Assembly (NCBI GenBank): GCA_031283785.1
Contig: JAITBC010000468.1
Location: 1 to 15,434 of the forward strand
Direction of reading: 5' to 3'
Length of the DNA stretch: 15,434 nt
Source: Tannerella sp.
GTDB lineage: Bacteria > Bacteroidota > Bacteroidia > Bacteroidales > Tannerellaceae
The translations under genes and the position numbers were made by a program. Positions 1-8,206 of this stretch are shown here, piece after piece. The notes below the pieces were generated by a model, which did no database searches, was not told where the DNA came from, and was given only the letters and a program-made list of their open reading frames with translations. Numbering within the stretch: the first letter of the stretch is position 1; each line of letters opens with the position of its first letter.

Positions 1-2478
1 CTGGGGCATATGCTGAACAATACGATACAGGATATTCTTGTCCGTCGTGCACGGATGATGGGGAAAAATGCCTGCTGGGTGCCGGGGACAGACCATGCGT
101 CGATTGCTACGGAAGCCAAAGTGGTGGCTAAACTGGCTGCCGAAAATATTCGTAAGTCGGATATTACGCGCGACGATTTTCTTAAACATGCATGGGACTG
201 GACGCACAAGCATGGCGGTATTATTCTTGAACAGCTAAAGAAACTGGGCGCTTCGTGCGACTGGGACAGGACGTGCTTCACGATGGATGAGAAACGTTCC
301 GAAAGCGTCGTCAAAGTTTTTGTCGACCTGTTTAATAAAGGGAAGATTTATCGCGGCGTTCGTATGGTGAACTGGGACCCGAAGGCTCTCACCGCACTCT
401 CGGACGAAGAAGTGATATACAAGGAACAGCAGGGGAAGTTATATTATTTGAGATATAAGATTGAAGGCGAAAACGGATATGCGGTTGTCGCCACGACACG
501 CCCGGAAACGATTATGGGCGATACGGCGATGTGTATTAACCCCAGCGACCCGAAAAACAGGCATCTGCACGGGAAGAAAGTGATTGTGCCGCTTGTCAAC
601 CGCGTAGTGCCGGTCATTGAAGACGATTATGTGGATGCGGAATTTGGCACCGGCTGCCTGAAATTGACGCCTGCACACGATGTAAACGACTATATGCTGG
701 GCGAAAAATATAATCTTCCTTCGATAGATATATTTAATGATAACGGGACTATTAGCGAAGCGGGGGAGATTTATGTCGGGATGGATCGTTTCGACGTCCG
801 GACGCAGATCGTGAAAGACCTTGCGGCAGCAGGACTGCTTGAAAAAGAGGAAGATTATACGAACAAAGTAGGATTTTCCGAAAGGACGGATGTGCCTGTT
901 GAACCTAAATTGTCGATGCAGTGGTTTCTGAAAATGGAAGAACTTGCCGCGCCGGCGCTGGCGGCTGTGATGAATGATACCATTAAGTTTTATCCCGCAA
1001 AATTCAAAAATATTTATCGCCTTTGGATGGAGAACATCAAAGACTGGTGTATCTCGCGCCAATTATGGTGGGGACATCGTATCCCGGCTTATTATCTGCC
1101 GGAAGGAGGATATGTCGTCGCCGAAACGAAGGACGCGGCATTGCGACTGGCACGCGAAAAATCGGGCAACGACGGCTTGGAATTTGCAGATTTGCGTCAG
1201 GACGAAGATTGCCTCGATACATGGTTTTCTTCGTGGTTATGGCCTGTTTCCGTATTTGACGGGATAAATAACCCGGATAACGGGGATATAAATTATTATT
1301 ACCCGACGAATGATCTGGTGACGGGGCCGGATATCATATTCTTCTGGGTAGCCCGTATGATTATGTCCGGCTTCGAATATCGTAATAAGCCTTGTTTTTA
1401 TAATGTATATTTTACGGGTATCGTTCGTGACAAATCGGGATATAAGATGTCGAAATCGCGTGGCAATTCTCCCGATCCGGTCGGATTGATAGATAAATAC
1501 GGCGCGGATGGCGTTCGTATGGGGATGTTGCTTTCGTCGCCTGCCGGCAATGACTTGCCGTTTGATGAAGCGCTCTGCGAGCAGGGACGTAATTTCAATA
1601 ATAAAATATGGAATGCCCTCCGCCTGGTAAAGGGGTGGGAGGTGGCGGATCATGCACCGCAATCCGACGCGGCGAATGTGGCTGTTGCCTGGTTTGATGC
1701 ACGCTTGGATGTTGCAATAAGGCAGCTCGGCGACGAACTGGGGAAGTATCGCATCTCGGAAGCGTTGATGACGGTCTATAAACTGTTCCGGGATGAATTC
1801 TCTTCGTGGTACCTTGAAATGGTTAAGCCTGCTTATCAACAGTCGATAGATGGGTCGACATACAAGGCTACGCTTACATTTTTTGAAAAACTGATGTTAA
1901 TGCTTCATCCTTTTATGCCGTTTATTACGGAAGAAGTGTGGCAAGCGATATCGGAACGTAAGCCCGGCGAAAGTATCATGGCGGCCCGGGCGCCCGGCGC
2001 TGAATATGAAGACGGGCAATCGGCAGCAGACTTTGAAGCTGTAAAACAGATTGTTACCGGTATCCGTTCCGTGCGCCTCGAACGGAATATCCAGAACAGG
2101 GAAATGCTTGTCCTGCATGTCGTTTCGGGAGAACATCGTCATAAATACGACGCCGTGATAACGAAGATGTGTAATCTTGAAAGCATCGTGCGCGCGGGCA
2201 AAAACGCCTCGGCGGTTTCGTTTATGGTCGGGACGACGGAATATGCCGTGCCGCTCGGAAGCGCGATAAATGTCGAAGAAGAAATAAAAAAAGTGGAGCA
2301 GGAAATAATATATCTGGAAGGATTCCTGCGGTCGGTGATGAAGAAACTCGGTAATGAGAAATTTGTGGCGAATGCGAAGCCTGAAATTGTCGCTAACGAA
2401 CGGAAAAAACAGGCCGATGCGGAAAGTAAAATCAAAACGTTGCGAGAAAGTATCGCTAAATTGAGAGATTGTGTGTAA
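1..2478 (+). CDS. valS: Valine--tRNA ligase, 5'-truncated by window edge
   Basis: Class I aminoacyl-tRNA synthetase that charges tRNA-Val with valine in the cytoplasm and edits misactivated threonine. The reading frame is open from base 1. The first visible residues, LGHMLNN, are the end of the HIGH-type ATP-binding motif, so roughly 50 N-terminal residues lie outside the window and the ATG at 10 is internal, not a start. The CP1 editing domain shows TTRPET at 493-510 and a G-T-G-rich segment near 640. The second ATP signature, KMSKS, is at 1444-1458. An anticodon-binding helical domain follows from about 1590. The C-terminus (about 2269-2475) is a Lys/Glu-rich coiled coil, the tRNA-binding arm typical of bacterial ValRS. 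The 825 visible residues fit a full length near 875. The TAA stop is followed by a further in-frame stop at 2488-2490. The next gene starts 44 bp downstream on the same strand. Identity is secure. Confidence 0.97.
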   Translation: MGHMLNNTIQDILVRRARMMGKNACWVPGTDHASIATEAKVVAKLAAENIRKSDITRDDFLKHAWDWTHKHGGIILEQLKKLGASCDWDRTCFTMDEKRSESVVKVFVDLFNKGKIYRGVRMVNWDPKALTALSDEEVIYKEQQGKLYYLRYKIEGENGYAVVATTRPETIMGDTAMCINPSDPKNRHLHGKKVIVPLVNRVVPVIEDDYVDAEFGTGCLKLTPAHDVNDYMLGEKYNLPSIDIFNDNGTISEAGEIYVGMDRFDVRTQIVKDLAAAGLLEKEEDYTNKVGFSERTDVPVEPKLSMQWFLKMEELAAPALAAVMNDTIKFYPAKFKNIYRLWMENIKDWCISRQLWWGHRIPAYYLPEGGYVVAETKDAALRLAREKSGNDGLEFADLRQDEDCLDTWFSSWLWPVSVFDGINNPDNGDINYYYPTNDLVTGPDIIFFWVARMIMSGFEYRNKPCFYNVYFTGIVRDKSGYKMSKSRGNSPDPVGLIDKYGADGVRMGMLLSSPAGNDLPFDEALCEQGRNFNNKIWNALRLVKGWEVADHAPQSDAANVAVAWFDARLDVAIRQLGDELGKYRISEALMTVYKLFRDEFSSWYLEMVKPAYQQSIDGSTYKATLTFFEKLMLMLHPFMPFITEEVWQAISERKPGESIMAARAPGAEYEDGQSAADFEAVKQIVTGIRSVRLERNIQNREMLVLHVVSGEHRHKYDAVITKMCNLESIVRAGKNASAVSFMVGTTEYAVPLGSAINVEEEIKKVEQEIIYLEGFLRSVMKKLGNEKFVANAKPEIVANERKKQADAESKIKTLRESIAKLRDCV

Positions 2479-2491
2479 ATAAATAAATAAA
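2476..2491 (+). repeat. TAAA x4 tetranucleotide repeat at valS stop
   Basis: Four perfect TAAA units begin with the valS stop codon itself and run into the 44-bp gap before the next gene. They give stops in every plus-strand frame just after valS. No promoter box or hairpin is visible in the gap, so readthrough transcription into the isomerase gene is plausible. The repeat could also simply be an AT-rich intergenic expansion. Confidence 0.6.
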
Positions 2492-2522
2492 TCATTCATG
2501 TAAACTAAAAAAAATAAGTATC

Positions 2523-3404
2523 ATGTCAGACAGAAGAAGTTTTTTGAAGAAAAGTATTGCCGGAGTCGCCATGTTGGGCGCGGCTCCATTAGTGTCGGAA
2601 CCGCTGTTTGCCGGCCGAAATGATGTATCGGCGGCGAACGATGACGTAATTAAACCCAAAGCGCCTAAAGCGACGAATCCGTTTCAACTGGGGATGGCGG
2701 GTTTTACGTTTGTGAATTTCGATCTGGAAACAACGTTGAAGACGCTGGAAAAACTTGATATTCACTATCTTTGTATCAAGGATTTTCATCTTCCGTTCAA
2801 GTCTACCGACGAAGAAATAAAAGCTTTTCATGAAAAATGCGCCTCTTATGGCGTCACCGGATATGCCGTCGGGCCTATCTATATGAAGTCGGAAGAAGAA
2901 GTCAATAACGGTTTCGAATATGCTAAACGCGCAGGCGTAAAATTGATTGTCGGCGTGCCGAATTATGAGTTGCTGCCCTACGTTGATAAGAAGGTGAAAG
3001 AGTATGATTTTCATTATGCCATCCACCTTCACGGGCCGGATATCAAAATTTATCCCGATGCCAAAGATGCGTGGGAAAACACGAAGAACCTTGATGCTCG
3101 TATCGGAATGTGTCTTGATATAGGTCATGATCTTCGTAACGGATGCGATCCGGTGGCTGATTTAAAGAAATATCATACCCGCGTTTTCGATATGCACATT
3201 AAAGATGTTACGGATTCGACGAAAGCCGGGCATGCGATCGAACTCGGGCGCGGTAAAATAGATTTCCCGGCGCTCGTGAAAATGATGCGCAAGGTGAACT
3301 ATACGGGCAAATGCAGCCTGGAATATGAAAAAGATATGAAAGACCCATTCCTTGGAATAGCCGAATCAATCGGATATTTCAAGGCAGTGAGCGATTATGC
3401 CTGA
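2523..3404 (+). CDS. Tat-exported sugar phosphate isomerase/epimerase-like protein
   Basis: Predicted TIM-barrel protein of the xylose isomerase-like / AP endonuclease 2 superfamily, 293 residues, probably acting on a sugar in the periplasm. The start ATG is followed by a clear twin-arginine signal: RRSFLKK at residues 4-10, a hydrophobic stretch 12-24 and a likely cut after A30 (SEPLFA/GRN). Barrel motifs typical of the family are visible: HLHG at 168-171, CLDIGHD at 197-203, HIKD at 225-228 and EYE at 267-269. Asp199, His225 and Glu267/269 are the sort of residues that bind a divalent metal in this superfamily. Related Bacteroidetes proteins are annotated as sugar phosphate isomerase/epimerase, but the substrate cannot be read from sequence, and a phosphorylated substrate is doubtful outside the cytoplasm. 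It lies between valS and a lipoprotein gene, with a GH30 glycosidase further down, which supports a carbohydrate role. Family is confident; exact reaction unknown. Confidence 0.85.
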   Translation: MSDRRSFLKKSIAGVAMLGAAPLVSEPLFAGRNDVSAANDDVIKPKAPKATNPFQLGMAGFTFVNFDLETTLKTLEKLDIHYLCIKDFHLPFKSTDEEIKAFHEKCASYGVTGYAVGPIYMKSEEEVNNGFEYAKRAGVKLIVGVPNYELLPYVDKKVKEYDFHYAIHLHGPDIKIYPDAKDAWENTKNLDARIGMCLDIGHDLRNGCDPVADLKKYHTRVFDMHIKDVTDSTKAGHAIELGRGKIDFPALVKMMRKVNYTGKCSLEYEKDMKDPFLGIAESIGYFKAVSDYA

Positions 3405-3461
3405 AGCTCTTGCTTCGTCCGGGTGTTGTGCCGGAGTGTGAATTGTAAAAACTGCAATGTG

Positions 3462-4523
3462 ATGAAACAAACAAGCTTTTTGACAGTCGTATTTTTTTTG
3501 ATGTCCTTATTATCCTCGTGTACTTCTTACCGGACGATAGAAATTGAGACATATAATTCCGCGTCGATCACATTCCCGCCGGAAGTGAAGACGGTTATGA
3601 TTGTCAATAATTCGGCACAACAGCCCGATGGCACAGGCCATCGATATATACACGACGGGAAAGATGATTCGACGATGTTCGTTTCGGTCGACAGTGCAGC
3701 CTGTAATTTTTGTTTGCAACTGGGTAAACATATCGCTGCATCCCCCGTTTTTTATGATGTACGACTTTGCAATGACACCTTGCGCAGGGATTCGGTGTTC
3801 TACGAAAAGAAACCGTTTTCCGCAGATGAAGTGCAGGCGTTTTGCGAGGATTATGAAGTCGACGCTCTTATTTCACTGGAAAACTTTGTTTTTTTTACGG
3901 AAATACGTGAGAACCGGGCAGGTAATTATTCTTTTGAACTGTCTATCCGTATGAACCTGTCCGGCGAGGTGAGGGCAATGTGGCCGGGACAAAAAGAAAC
4001 GTATGCCTTCCCTTTTTCCGATTCTTTAAAACTGTACTGGCCGGTAGACTTTTATTTAAACCCGTATGAAGAGACGATTTCCGTTTCCGATCTTAAATCC
4101 GTGATGCGTCATTTATCGGATGTTATCGCCGGGAAAATGTATGTCAACTTTGTCCCCCACTGGTCTTATGATAACAGGTGGTATTATACCTCAATAGCTT
4201 CCGAATGGAAACGGGGCGCTGCCCATGCCGCTTCCGGCAAATGGGACGAGGCTGCAGATATTTGGGGGAAATTACTCTCCAAAGTAAAGGACAGGAAATC
4301 CCAAGCACGTTTGCTGTCCAATATGGCCTTATGTAATGAAATTATCGGAGACTTCGGAAAAGCAACAGATTACGCGGAAAAATCATACCGGCTTTTTGAC
4401 GAATATGCAGGTGAAGACGACGCGTATACGAAATTGCAGGAAATGTATCTGGGAATCCTTAAAGAGCGCGCCGAAAAAGACGGGATATTATCCGAACAGC
4501 TCCGCGAGAAGATTAATAATTGA
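3462..4523 (+). CDS. DUF6340-type lipoprotein with C-terminal TPR repeats
   Basis: Predicted lipoprotein of 353 residues. The frame is open from a GTG at 3423, but the ATG at 3462 is preferred because it gives a compact signal peptide with lipobox LSSC and lipidated Cys20. The mature N-terminus (TSYRTIEIETYNSASITFP, then a VKTVMIVNNS strand) resembles the Bacteroidetes family DUF6340, where a beta-rich domain is followed by tetratricopeptide repeats. Here helical repeats run from about residue 248 to 330 (EWKRGAAHAASGKWDEAADI, then an LLSNMALCNEIIGDFGKA unit). No catalytic motif is seen; a scaffold or assembly role at the inner or outer membrane is likely but unproven. The gene lies 57 bp after the isomerase gene, and its TGA is 17 bp before the GH30 start, so it is probably in the same transcript. 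Family assignment is from remembered sequence pattern. Confidence 0.8.
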   Translation: MKQTSFLTVVFFLMSLLSSCTSYRTIEIETYNSASITFPPEVKTVMIVNNSAQQPDGTGHRYIHDGKDDSTMFVSVDSAACNFCLQLGKHIAASPVFYDVRLCNDTLRRDSVFYEKKPFSADEVQAFCEDYEVDALISLENFVFFTEIRENRAGNYSFELSIRMNLSGEVRAMWPGQKETYAFPFSDSLKLYWPVDFYLNPYEETISVSDLKSVMRHLSDVIAGKMYVNFVPHWSYDNRWYYTSIASEWKRGAAHAASGKWDEAADIWGKLLSKVKDRKSQARLLSNMALCNEIIGDFGKATDYAEKSYRLFDEYAGEDDAYTKLQEMYLGILKERAEKDGILSEQLREKINN

Positions 4524-4540
4524 GCGAATTATATATAGAG

Positions 4541-6031
4541 ATGAAGAGTCGTATTTCGTATTTATGCATTTGTATGGTTGTATGTTTGTTGCAAGCCTCT
4601 TGTATATCACAACCGCTTGACAGTGTGGATATGTTTGTCACCACGGCAGACCGCACGAAGGATTTTGCCTGTGCAATAATCCCATTTTCGGATGTGACGC
4701 CGGTCGACGACAGCGCCGGTTTTGTGATTATTGATTCGGCAGTCCGTTATCAGCAGATAGATGGTTTCGGCGCGGCAATAACCGGTTCTGCCGCCTTTAA
4801 CCTGATGCGGATGAACGCGGATGAACGTTCGGCCTTTCTTTATGAGACATTTTCATCGAACCTGAAGATGGGATACAGTTATGTGCGTATTTCTATCGGA
4901 TGTTCCGATTTTTCCCTAAGCGAATATACCTGCTGCGATGAGGAAGGTATCGAAAATTTTGCATTGACGGACGAGGAAACGGAATATGTAATTCCTGTCA
5001 TTAGAGAGATTCTGAGTATAAACCCTGCGGTCAAAATCATGGGTTCGCCGTGGACCTGTCCCCGCTGGATGAAAATCGAAAACCTCGAAAACCGAAAACC
5101 CTGTCCGTCCTGGACGGGCGGTCATCTTAATCCCTCGTATTACAACGATTATGCCGCTTATTTTGTGAAGTGGATAAAAGCATTTGAAGAAGCGGGAATA
5201 CCGATATATGCCGTCACACCGCAAAACGAACCGCTTAATCGCGGCAATTCGGCATCCTTATTCATGGGATGGAAAGAACAGGCCGATTTTGTAGGAAAAG
5301 CGCTTGGGCAGGCAATAAAAACCGCCGGTATGCGTACGAAAATTTATGTCTTCGACCATAACTACGATTACGATAAGATAGAAAATCAAAAAAGTTATCC
5401 GGTTCGTATATATGAAAACGAGGACGCGTCGTCCTGTGTCGCGGGCGCGGCATATCATAATTATTCCGGTGATAAGGAAGAACTGAACAGGATTCATGAC
5501 GCATATCCCGATAAAGAACTTGTTTTTACGGAAACATCCATCGGGACATGGAACGATGGACGAAATCTGGAAAAACGCCTGATGAGGGATATGCGGGAAA
5601 TCGGTTTGGGGACGGTTAATAACTGGTGCCGGGGCGTTATCGTGTGGAACCTTATGCTCGACAGCGAACGCGGCCCGAATCGAGAAGGCGGTTGCCAAAC
5701 CTGTTACGGAGCTGTCGATATCGATAAATCCGATTACAAAACCATTATCCGTAATTCACACTATTACGTAATCGGACACCTCTCGTCCGTAGTGAAACCG
5801 GGAGCTTACCGCATCGCAAGCGGCGGTTATAAGGCGGATGGGCTGGTTTACAGCGCATTTGTTAATCCTGATGAATCGTACGCCTTTGTTGCGCTTAACG
5901 ATGCGGCGGAAGAACGCGCGTTTTTCGTGTCCGACGGCGAGCGTATTTTCCAGTGTGTAATGCCTCCCCGCTCAGTAGTATCCTGCCGCTGGAACAGTGA
6001 AAATCCCTGCGCCGTCCCCATGCAGTTGTGA
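4541..6031 (+). CDS. GH30 family glycoside hydrolase lipoprotein
   Basis: Retaining glycoside hydrolase of family GH30 (glucosylceramidase / endo-beta-1,6-glucanase type), 496 residues, predicted surface or periplasmic lipoprotein. The frame is open from a TTG at 4520 that overlaps the previous stop, but ATG 4541 gives a standard lipoprotein signal ending QASC (Cys21). The family-typical N-terminal pattern is QIDGFGAAITGSAA, followed by GSPWTCPRWMK. The acid/base is Glu230 in PQNEP (5219-5233), and the nucleophile is Glu331 in LVFTETSIGTW (Glu codon 5531-5533). A C-terminal beta-sandwich side domain (about 425-490) ends near VMPPRSVVSCRW, as in the family. Both catalytic residues are present and the length is normal, so the enzyme should be active. 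Substrate is not readable; beta-1,6-glucan or a beta-glucoside is a reasonable guess. It sits 17 bp after the DUF6340-like gene and is the last gene of the plus-strand block. Confidence 0.92.
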   Translation: MKSRISYLCICMVVCLLQASCISQPLDSVDMFVTTADRTKDFACAIIPFSDVTPVDDSAGFVIIDSAVRYQQIDGFGAAITGSAAFNLMRMNADERSAFLYETFSSNLKMGYSYVRISIGCSDFSLSEYTCCDEEGIENFALTDEETEYVIPVIREILSINPAVKIMGSPWTCPRWMKIENLENRKPCPSWTGGHLNPSYYNDYAAYFVKWIKAFEEAGIPIYAVTPQNEPLNRGNSASLFMGWKEQADFVGKALGQAIKTAGMRTKIYVFDHNYDYDKIENQKSYPVRIYENEDASSCVAGAAYHNYSGDKEELNRIHDAYPDKELVFTETSIGTWNDGRNLEKRLMRDMREIGLGTVNNWCRGVIVWNLMLDSERGPNREGGCQTCYGAVDIDKSDYKTIIRNSHYYVIGHLSSVVKPGAYRIASGGYKADGLVYSAFVNPDESYAFVALNDAAEERAFFVSDGERIFQCVMPPRSVVSCRWNSENPCAVPMQL

Positions 6032-6354
6032 AAACAACTCTTTCTGTTTGAATCCGATATGGAAACAACAGCTATCGTTACACCTGCTGTATAACATCAT
6101 TAAAACTCAGTGCGACTGATGTTTGGCGGCCGTATCTTTCCAAAGCGCCTAATGGACATTTTTGGGATAATATGCTTTCTCAAAATAATCCGTATATTTC
6201 ATATGAAAAAATTCGACGCCTCAGGTATTTTTTTTAACGCTTACCGTAATCATTTCATCCGGGCAGCGACGTCAATCTGAAACAGGAATTAAATACAGTG
6301 ATACATTCGGATTCATTGTAAACATGGGAATCAGTATGGCAAGAGTAGTTACTT
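6032..6354. other. Gene-free convergent intergenic region, 323 bp
   Basis: This lies between the GH30 stop (plus) and the thioredoxin-like stop (minus). I see no convincing gene, RNA or strong terminator. A frame is open on the plus strand from 6052 to 6237 (61 codons) but has no start near its 5' end and no family resemblance. A run of eight T at 6228-6235 is preceded, 14 bases back, by an A-rich run, giving a 7-bp A/T-only inverted repeat (about 6207-6234). This is at best a weak terminator for the GH30 transcript. No Bacteroidetes TAnnTTTG promoter box was seen on either strand. Confidence 0.55.
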
Positions 6355-6945
6355 TCATGCGTACATAATTATGAATCCGGTTCTTGAATAGTTGCCTTCG
6401 TATTTGTCGGGAATAAACAGGTGACTGATCCGCATGTCGCTGTCTGTTGTAAAGCAATATGGGAAATTCAGACTTTCTGCGGGGATTGACAAGTTTTCAG
6501 CCAGATAAACCGGAAAGTCCATGTGAAGTTTTTCTTTCATAATTTTTAAATTACGGGGCGTGTCATATAAAGCCAAAAACAGGAAGTTGTTCCTGTCCCA
6601 GTTATTTTCCTGCGTCAACCGTAAGAGTTTGACGGTTATGAAACGCAAACATTCTTCGCAGTTGGTTTCTGCAAACCGGACGATTAATTTTACGCTGTCC
6701 CCAATAATTTCTTTCAACAGACAGGTTTTACCCTCCAGGTCGAAAACTTTCAAATGGCTGTTTAATGCAAGATTGTCATTATTTAACCCATGTACAAAAC
6801 AGGTTTCCAAAATTTCGGTTTTCAGGGTATTGTTCTTCTTTTCGTCTGAGACGTAATCCTTGCGGACACGAAATGCCCATACGCACAGCAGGCAAAGGAT
6901 CACGTCCACTACGATCAAAACCGTTATAACTATTTTATTTATCAT
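6355..6945 (-). CDS. Membrane-anchored thioredoxin-like protein with CEEC motif
   Basis: Predicted 196-residue protein with one N-terminal membrane segment (about residues 4-26) and a periplasmic thioredoxin-like domain. The domain shows HLKVFDLEGK near 64-73, a strand leading to RFAETNCEEC, and a CxxC at Cys96/Cys99 where thioredoxins and TlpA/AhpC-type proteins carry their redox pair. A later segment, FPVYLAE..., and a TDSDMRISHLFIPDK strand pair fit the rest of the fold. The usual Trp-Cys-Gly/Pro-Pro-Cys and cis-Pro signatures are not conserved, so the family is a divergent Bacteroidetes one, and oxidase versus reductase activity is unknown. The start overlaps the end of the beta-propeller gene by 11 bp, indicating translational coupling. 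The last residues (SRTGFIIMYA) look abrupt for such a domain, so a late frame change cannot be excluded. Likely partners are the propeller lipoprotein and the cysteine-containing small protein upstream. Confidence 0.72.
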   Translation of the reverse strand: MINKIVITVLIVVDVILCLLCVWAFRVRKDYVSDEKKNNTLKTEILETCFVHGLNNDNLALNSHLKVFDLEGKTCLLKEIIGDSVKLIVRFAETNCEECLRFITVKLLRLTQENNWDRNNFLFLALYDTPRNLKIMKEKLHMDFPVYLAENLSIPAESLNFPYCFTTDSDMRISHLFIPDKYEGNYSRTGFIIMYA

Positions 6946-8137
6946 TTTGTCGAATATTTACACGATAAAAGAACAAAACGGGATTTTCGTCTTCAGTCAA
7001 ATCCCTGAACAGATCGTCAAGCATGTTTTCTTTTCCTTTGGGAAGGTTTTGTTTCAGGGCATAAAATTTATCCTTCAGCGATAGAAGTTCCGCCGCATTT
7101 ATTGCCGATACTAAATAATTATCCTTATATCTTGCTTTCGGAGTATGCCACAGAAGGTAAACAGGGTTAACCAAAGAGCCTGAGCAGCAAAAAGATTTTT
7201 TCTGTTTCTTGTCGTAAAGTGCAAATCTCTCCCACGAACTAATCGACGCCATAAAAGTGACGTACACGGTATTTTCCAAATCAAACCACTCCCCATTAAA
7301 AAAAGGATATTTCTCATGGTGATCAAATAAAATTTTATTATTAATATTTTTGTCGATTTTCAAAGATGGAATGTCTCTCATTTTAAATACGTACACCGGC
7401 ATTACGCCGTGTAAATCCGCCCGGTATATTGTATCCGAATACGAAGGATTATAAAATATATTGTTTCCGAATTTTTTAACCGGAGATTGAGTAGTATAAG
7501 TAAAATTATTACTATAAAAACATTCAAAACCGGAATGATATACTTTACCTGATATGTCGGAAATAATAAAACGGACTTTATAAATTTCATTTTTATTTAT
7601 CTGATTGCCGGATGGACAGTCCGACACGATTATTTTATCAGTCAGAAATTCAATATTATCGGTTTCATACGGCAAGGCGCTGCTTTTTACAAAAGTGCCA
7701 TCCATGGCGTAGTATTTAAGTTGTTTCGTATTGTCGTTCACTGCAATCATTGAATTATCAGGGTGTAAAGCGACGCAGTTAATACGGGAGTATTCCATGG
7801 GACCTCCTCCGGTAGTGCCTATTTGGTTTTGAAATTTTCCCGATTCGGCAAATACTAAAATATTTTGGGCAACTTCATTATCGACAACTATTATTTTACC
7901 GTCAACGAATAGGATTTGAGAAATTCTGCCAATCAGGCTGTTCGTTGTAGTTTCCAGTTTAACAAAAAAGACATCGTCAAACAGGCTGTCGAATGGTAAA
8001 CAGTTCGTTTGGTAATCAAATGTTATGTTCGTAATACTGTTATTCGTAATATTATCGGTATTTTTCGGTTTATTACATTCCCAAAACAAGATAGTTACGG
8101 CGTATAAAAAGAATAATCTGTATATAATAGATTTCAT
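6935..8137 (-). CDS. 6-bladed beta-propeller lipoprotein (BF3164-like)
   Basis: Predicted exported propeller protein of 400 residues. A TTG start at 8149 is possible, but the ATG at 8137 directly precedes a signal sequence (MKSIIYRLFFLYAVTILFWE) with Cys21 as likely lipidation site. The lipobox is poor because Glu sits at -1. Residues 58-100 form repeated short strands (FFVKLET, ILFVDGKIIVVDNE, NILVFAESGKF). The segment GTTGGGPMEY at 107-116 matches the G-x-G-P-x-E-Y signature seen in Bacteroidetes 6-bladed propeller lipoproteins. Blade-like strands continue to about 330, then a charged helical tail follows. Such proteins are thought to bind peptides or sugars at the cell surface; the function here is unknown. 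The gene begins 69 bp after the small NVEALA-like gene, with a hairpin between them, and it overlaps the thioredoxin-like gene downstream. I recall NVEALA and propeller genes as neighbours in other Bacteroides genomes, which supports the link. Confidence 0.8.
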   Translation of the reverse strand: MKSIIYRLFFLYAVTILFWECNKPKNTDNITNNSITNITFDYQTNCLPFDSLFDDVFFVKLETTTNSLIGRISQILFVDGKIIVVDNEVAQNILVFAESGKFQNQIGTTGGGPMEYSRINCVALHPDNSMIAVNDNTKQLKYYAMDGTFVKSSALPYETDNIEFLTDKIIVSDCPSGNQINKNEIYKVRFIISDISGKVYHSGFECFYSNNFTYTTQSPVKKFGNNIFYNPSYSDTIYRADLHGVMPVYVFKMRDIPSLKIDKNINNKILFDHHEKYPFFNGEWFDLENTVYVTFMASISSWERFALYDKKQKKSFCCSGSLVNPVYLLWHTPKARYKDNYLVSAINAAELLSLKDKFYALKQNLPKGKENMLDDLFRDLTEDENPVLFFYRVNIRQNDK

Positions 8138-8141
8138 ATGT

Positions 8142-8165
8142 TTAATCAAAATAGGAAGCTATCAT
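8142..8165 (-). other. Tiny 7-codon ORF just before propeller gene
   Basis: An ATG inside the 3' arm of the 8153-8190 hairpin opens a 7-codon frame (MIASYFD) that stops 4 bases before the ATG of the propeller gene. It may be pure chance. If translated, ribosomes on it would unwind the hairpin, so it could couple translation to readthrough. No ribosome-binding sequence at a suitable distance is visible; an AAGGAGG lies 19 bases upstream, buried in the 5' arm. Confidence 0.15.
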
Positions 8166-8190
8166 TTTAAATAAAAAATGACAGCCTCCT
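8153..8190 (-). terminator. 16-bp hairpin, probable partial terminator
   Basis: Inverted repeat with 16-base arms (8153-8168 and 8175-8190) and a 6-base loop. Read as minus-strand RNA, all 16 positions pair, two as G-U wobbles. Read as plus-strand RNA, the same two positions become A-C mismatches. The structure therefore fits minus-strand transcripts, i.e. the small NVEALA-like gene ending 17 bases upstream. The tail after the stem (ATTTTGATT) is T-rich but not a perfect U-run, consistent with incomplete termination. The stem base lies only 15 bases before the start of the propeller gene. Confidence 0.75.
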
Positions 8191-8206
8191 TGTTAAAAAG
8201 CTGGTT

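Noticed and set aside
439..1062. Minus-strand 207-codon frame inside valS
   Set aside because: It is a shadow of the valS coding sequence, without promoter or family features. The other long frames antisense to valS, lepA and the GH30 gene were set aside for the same reason.
4520..4540. TTG start for the GH30 gene overlapping the preceding stop
   Set aside because: It would add seven polar residues before the lipoprotein signal; ATG 4541 gives a standard signal peptide.
6052..6237. 61-codon open frame in the intergenic gap, possible gene remnant
   Set aside because: It has no upstream start codon and no recognisable motif, and its length is within chance expectation for such DNA.
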